Part shown: positions 36,681-39,832 of the stretch, piece by piece
Layout: each line of letters opens with the position of its first letter
How positions within the stretch are numbered: position 1 is the stretch's first letter
NCBI GenBank assembly: GCA_023666335.1
Contig: JAMPCE010000019.1
Location: 1-39,832, forward strand
Reading direction: 5' to 3'
DNA: 39,832 nucleotides
From: a bacterium
Lineage (GTDB): Bacteria; Bacillota; Clostridia; Lachnospirales; Lachnospiraceae
Notes under the pieces: generated by a model
The model's input: only the letters and a program-made list of their open reading frames with translations
Told to the model about the DNA's origin: nothing
Database searches by the model: none
Program-made: the position numbers and the translations under genes

Positions 36681-37755
36681 ACAGAATCGTCCCCCCGCCC
36701 AGCACATAGTCATCCTCGTAAAATACCACAGCCTGTCCCGGCGTGATCGCCCGGACGGGCTGTTTGAACGTTACCCGGATCCGGTCTTCGCTTATCTTTT
36801 CGATCACACACCTCTCCCTCGCATGGTTATAGCGGATCTTCGCAGTCACTTCCCGCGGCTCTGTCAGTTTTGCCATCCCCATATAACAGATATGATCACA
36901 GACAAGTTCCGTGCCAAACACGTCCTCCGCCTCACCGATCACCACCTCGTCCGTCTCCGGACGAATCTCGGTAACAAACACAGGATGCCCCAGCGCGAGA
37001 TGTAAGCCCTTGCGCTGCCCCACCGTGTAGTGGGTGATGCCAAGATGCTGCCCCAGCACTTTTCCGTCCTTTGTCACAAAACTGCCCGGCTTCGGCACCC
37101 GCTCTCCCGCTTCCCTGTCAATGAAAGCGGCATAATCATTGTCGGGGATAAAACAGATCTCCTGGCTGTCCGGCTTGTGCGCCACGGGAAGACCCGCCTC
37201 CTCCGCCATCCGCCTGACCTCCTCTTTCGTGTATGCGCCGATCGGCATCAGCGTATGCGCAAGCTGCTCCTGCGTCAGGCTGTAGAGCGCGTAGGTCTGG
37301 TCCTTTTTTGCCGTCACCGCATTGCGGATTGAAAATCTGCCGTTTGCAAGCCGTCCCGTTCTCGCGTAGTGCCCCGTGGCAATGTAATCCGCTCCGATCT
37401 CCAGACTCCTGTGCAGCATGGCTTCCCACTTCACATAACGGTTGCAGGCGATACAGGGATTGGGCGTCCTGCCCGCCAGATACTCCGCCACAAAATAGTC
37501 CATGACATTTTCCCGAAACTCTTTTCTGAAATTCATCACATAGTGGGGGATGCCCAGCACTTCTGCCACGCGTCTGGCATCTTCCACCGCGCCAAGACCG
37601 CAGCATCCGCCCTGTTCGCCGACAAGCGCGGGCGCTTCCTCCTGCCAGATCTGCATCGTGACCCCCACCACATCATATCCTTCTCTTTTTAACAGAAGAG
37701 CCGCCACGGAGGAATCCACGCCTCCTGACATGCCCACTACCACTTTTTTTGCCAT
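36679..37755 (-). CDS. mnmA: tRNA-specific 2-thiouridylase MnmA
   Basis: A 358-residue enzyme that inserts sulfur at C2 of the wobble uridine in Lys, Glu and Gln tRNAs. The PP-loop [13 protein letters not shown] (8-20) activates the base with ATP; catalytic Cys101 (NPCIACN) and Cys201 (SQEICFIPD) are in place. The C-terminal domain ([11 protein letters not shown]) completes the family length. It is a single gene with no sulfurtransferase partner in the window. Confidence 0.98.
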   Translation of the reverse strand: MAKKVVVGMSGGVDSSVAALLLKREGYDVVGVTMQIWQEEAPALVGEQGGCCGLGAVEDARRVAEVLGIPHYVMNFRKEFRENVMDYFVAEYLAGRTPNPCIACNRYVKWEAMLHRSLEIGADYIATGHYARTGRLANGRFSIRNAVTAKKDQTYALYSLTQEQLAHTLMPIGAYTKEEVRRMAEEAGLPVAHKPDSQEICFIPDNDYAAFIDREAGERVPKPGSFVTKDGKVLGQHLGITHYTVGQRKGLHLALGHPVFVTEIRPETDEVVIGEAEDVFGTELVCDHICYMGMAKLTEPREVTAKIRYNHARERCVIEKISEDRIRVTFKQPVRAITPGQAVVFYEDDYVLGGGTIL

Positions 37756-37848
37756 ATCCCGTTATCTCCGCAATTCTATTCTCTTTCCCATCGACATAAA
37801 CATAGACCATATCCCATAGCGAGATGGTGTGGTGTGATGAGGATTTCT

Positions 37849-39216
37849 ATGACGACGAACAAGTGGTCCCACCCGTTGGTGACGGGAACCGTAATTTTGA
37901 CATTGACCGGATTAGTCAGCCGCTTTATCGGCTTTTTTTACCGCATCTTTCTCTCCAATGTATTCGGCGCGGAGGGTATGGGGCTTTACCAGCTCATCTC
38001 CCCCGTGCTGGCGCTCTCTTTCTCCCTCACCGTATCGGGTATCCAGACCGCCATTTCCAAATATGTGGCTGCCGAAACTGCCACGCGGGATTACAAAAAT
38101 TCTTTCCGCACGCTCTGGGCGGGGTTTCTTTTGGCAATGGCGCTCTCCGCCGTCTGCGCGTCCGTCATCTACGGATACGCGGAGCCGATTGCGGCAGACC
38201 TCCTGTTGGAAGAGCGGACCGCCCCGCTTCTTCGCATCATCGCGCTCTCCATCCCTATGGCAAGCGTACATTCCTGTATCAACGGCTACTTTTACGGGAT
38301 CCGCAAGACCGCCATCCCCGCCTTTTCCCAGCTTGCGGAACAGATCTGCCGGGTGGGAAGCGTCTACCTGATCGCTTATTTCTGTGAAAAAGAGGGATAT
38401 ACGCTGACCATCAGCTTCGCTGTCGTGGGACTTGTCATCGGAGAGAGCGCCTCCATGCTCGTCTCCGTCGTGGCGATCCTTGCCCGCGCGCACAGCCTGT
38501 TTCCCGCTCACGGGTATATCCCGGTGCGGAAAGCCTTTCCGGCGTTCTCCGCCTACCAGCGCATCACAGGGCAGCTTTTGCGGCTCGCCGTCCCCCTGTC
38601 CGCCAACCGTCTGGTGCTGAACCTCCTACAGAGCGTGGAGGCGATCTACATCCCCAACCGCCTGATGGCATACGGCTTGAACAATGCCGACGCCTTGAGC
38701 GTCTACGGCGTGCTCACCGGCATGAGCCTGCCCCTGATCCTGTTTCCCTCCGCCCTCACCAATTCGATCTCGGTACTTCTTCTGCCCATCGTCGCCGAGG
38801 CGGATGCAAGCGGCAATGAGAGCGCTGTGCGGCGCGCCATCTTTACTTCCATCCGCTACTGTCTCCTGCTGGGTTTTTTCTGCACCGCCCTGTTTCTGCT
38901 GTTCGGGAGACTTGCCGGACGCCTGCTCTTCCACTCGGAGCTCGCGGGCAGCTTTATCCTGACCCTCAGCTTTATCTGCCCTTTTATGTACATCGCAAGC
39001 ACCTTGAACAGCATCTTAAACGGTCTCGGGAAGACTGTCCGGACTTTCCTGTTCAGTGTCATAAGTCTCTGCCTGCGCCTGTTCTTCGTCTTCTTTGCCA
39101 TCCCGCTCTACGGGATCAAGGGGTACCTGTGGGGCATTCTTGCCAGCCAGATGCTGCAAACCTTTCTGTGCACGATCTCAGCGCTGCGCATTTCCCGCAA
39201 AGCGCGTCAAAAATAA
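37849..39216 (+). CDS. MOP-superfamily flippase (SpoVB/MurJ-like)
   Basis: A 455-residue integral membrane protein with about 14 hydrophobic segments and the opening LVTGTVILTLTGLVSRFIGF then FLSNVFGAEGMGLYQLISPV, typical of the polysaccharide/stage V sporulation protein B group. Such proteins flip lipid-linked precursors (peptidoglycan or exopolysaccharide); SpoVB acts in spore cortex formation. The ATG at this start has GAGGA five nt upstream; an ATG and a GTG lie 12-15 nt earlier without sites. Transcribed away from mnmA. Confidence 0.88.
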   Translation: MTTNKWSHPLVTGTVILTLTGLVSRFIGFFYRIFLSNVFGAEGMGLYQLISPVLALSFSLTVSGIQTAISKYVAAETATRDYKNSFRTLWAGFLLAMALSAVCASVIYGYAEPIAADLLLEERTAPLLRIIALSIPMASVHSCINGYFYGIRKTAIPAFSQLAEQICRVGSVYLIAYFCEKEGYTLTISFAVVGLVIGESASMLVSVVAILARAHSLFPAHGYIPVRKAFPAFSAYQRITGQLLRLAVPLSANRLVLNLLQSVEAIYIPNRLMAYGLNNADALSVYGVLTGMSLPLILFPSALTNSISVLLLPIVAEADASGNESAVRRAIFTSIRYCLLLGFFCTALFLLFGRLAGRLLFHSELAGSFILTLSFICPFMYIASTLNSILNGLGKTVRTFLFSVISLCLRLFFVFFAIPLYGIKGYLWGILASQMLQTFLCTISALRISRKARQK

Positions 39217-39236
39217 GGAGCACCCGCTTCTTTTAC

Positions 39237-39265
39237 TTGCGATTCTCTACTCAATATACTATAAT
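39237..39265 (+). promoter_or_regulatory. Promoter of the DAHP synthase gene
   Basis: -35 TTGCGA, 17-bp spacer and a consensus -10 TATAAT, giving a leader of about 90 nt before the ATG. No terminator or T-box was recognised in the leader. Confidence 0.75.
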
Positions 39266-39363
39266 ATATGTGTTTTTGCCAGAGCAAATCGACGCTGTGC
39301 AGCAATCAGTCCAAAACTTTATGCTGTGGCAGGATAACATGCCAAACAAAGAGGTGTACGAAA

Positions 39364-39832
39364 ATGTCATTTCGATATGTTGCAAAATTACCCACGCCCG
39401 ATGAGATCCGCGAGCAGTTCCCGATGCCTGCGCATCTGGTCGAATTAAAGAGAGAGCGGGACATCGAGATCCGGAACGTGATTACCGGAGACAGCAAGAA
39501 GTTCATCGTCATCATCGGTCCCTGCTCCGCAGACAATGAGGACGCGGTCTGTGATTATGTAAACCGACTTGCCCGCGTCAACGAAAAGGTAAAGGACAAG
39601 CTGATCCTGATTCCCCGCATCTATACCAACAAACCCCGCACCACAGGCGAGGGATATAAGGGCATCGTCAGCCAGCCCGACCCGGCAAAAAAACCGGATT
39701 TCACAAGCGGCCTGATCGCCATGCGCAAAATGCACATCCGCGCGATCGAGGAGACGGGGCTGACCGCCGCCGACGAGATGCTCTACCCCGACAACTGGGG
39801 CTATGTGGAGGACATTCTCTCCTATGTCGCCA
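39364..39832 (+). CDS. 3-deoxy-7-phosphoheptulonate (DAHP) synthase, N-terminal part
   Basis: The first ~156 codons of a class I DAHP synthase, the entry enzyme of aromatic amino acid synthesis from PEP and erythrose 4-phosphate. The PEP/metal-binding motifs are clear: FIVIIGPCSADNE near residue 47-59 and IPRIYTNKPRTTGEGYKG near 83-100. It is cut by the window end. AGAGGTG precedes the ATG. The AroF/AroG/AroH-type and its feedback inhibitor cannot be told. Confidence 0.93.
   Translation, partial: MSFRYVAKLPTPDEIREQFPMPAHLVELKRERDIEIRNVITGDSKKFIVIIGPCSADNEDAVCDYVNRLARVNEKVKDKLILIPRIYTNKPRTTGEGYKGIVSQPDPAKKPDFTSGLIAMRKMHIRAIEETGLTAADEMLYPDNWGYVEDILSYVA

Noticed and set aside
39321..39404. 28-codon frame (MLWQDN...) in the DAHP synthase leader, considered as an attenuator peptide
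   Set aside because: No ribosome site, only one Trp codon, no terminator hairpin after it, and it overlaps the real gene in another frame.

Overview
The window looks like a chromosomal segment of a Gram-positive Clostridia, most likely a gut Lachnospiraceae. Evidence for this is inference from gene content: groESL preceded by a CIRCE operator, a gap-pgk-tpi glycolytic run, a SpoVB-type flippase, YesM/YesN-type sugar-sensing two-component proteins, GPH and CUT1 sugar transporters, strong GGAGG-type ribosome binding sites and moderate GC content. No phage, insertion sequence, CRISPR array, rRNA or tRNA was seen.

Layout. 1-154 is the start of an ABC ATPase (minus). 190-12609 is carbohydrate cluster 1: a GH2 beta-galactosidase-like enzyme and an AraC regulator on minus, then on plus a GH43 enzyme with a discoidin domain, a GH3 enzyme, a GPH-family sugar symporter, a DUF308/HdeD-like membrane protein and a second GH3. 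12709-14756 is groESL with CIRCE and a clear promoter. 14878-17207 holds a degenerate GGDEF protein and a trans-sulfuration enzyme, each with its own promoter. 17229-21363 is a cobalamin operon on minus: promoter, B12 riboswitch, tandem terminators, BtuF/BtuC/BtuD-like transporter, a divergent PduO-like corrinoid adenosyltransferase homologue and a small eight-cysteine protein. 21429-22042 is a structured RNA leader with its own terminator and a decayed DUF3800 gene.

22102-32435 is carbohydrate cluster 2: GH29 alpha-L-fucosidase and a YesN-type response regulator on plus, convergent with a minus operon of GH43, YesM-type histidine kinase, two CUT1 permeases and a lipoprotein solute-binding protein. 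The kinase and regulator probably form one pair split across the convergent halves. 32533-35775 is gap-pgk-tpiA (minus), with a hairpin-rich gap-pgk spacer. 35824-39832 carries a PHP-family phosphatase, mnmA, a SpoVB/MOP flippase and the 5' part of a DAHP synthase.

Together the two clusters would import and trim fucose-, galactose-, glucose- and xylose/arabinose-containing plant oligosaccharides (inference). The points most worth checking are: the structured RNA plus terminator in front of a broken DUF3800 gene; the B12 operon ending in two cysteine-rich proteins of unclear function; and a C9 tract that makes the response regulator read past its natural end into the antisense strand of the solute-binding protein gene.
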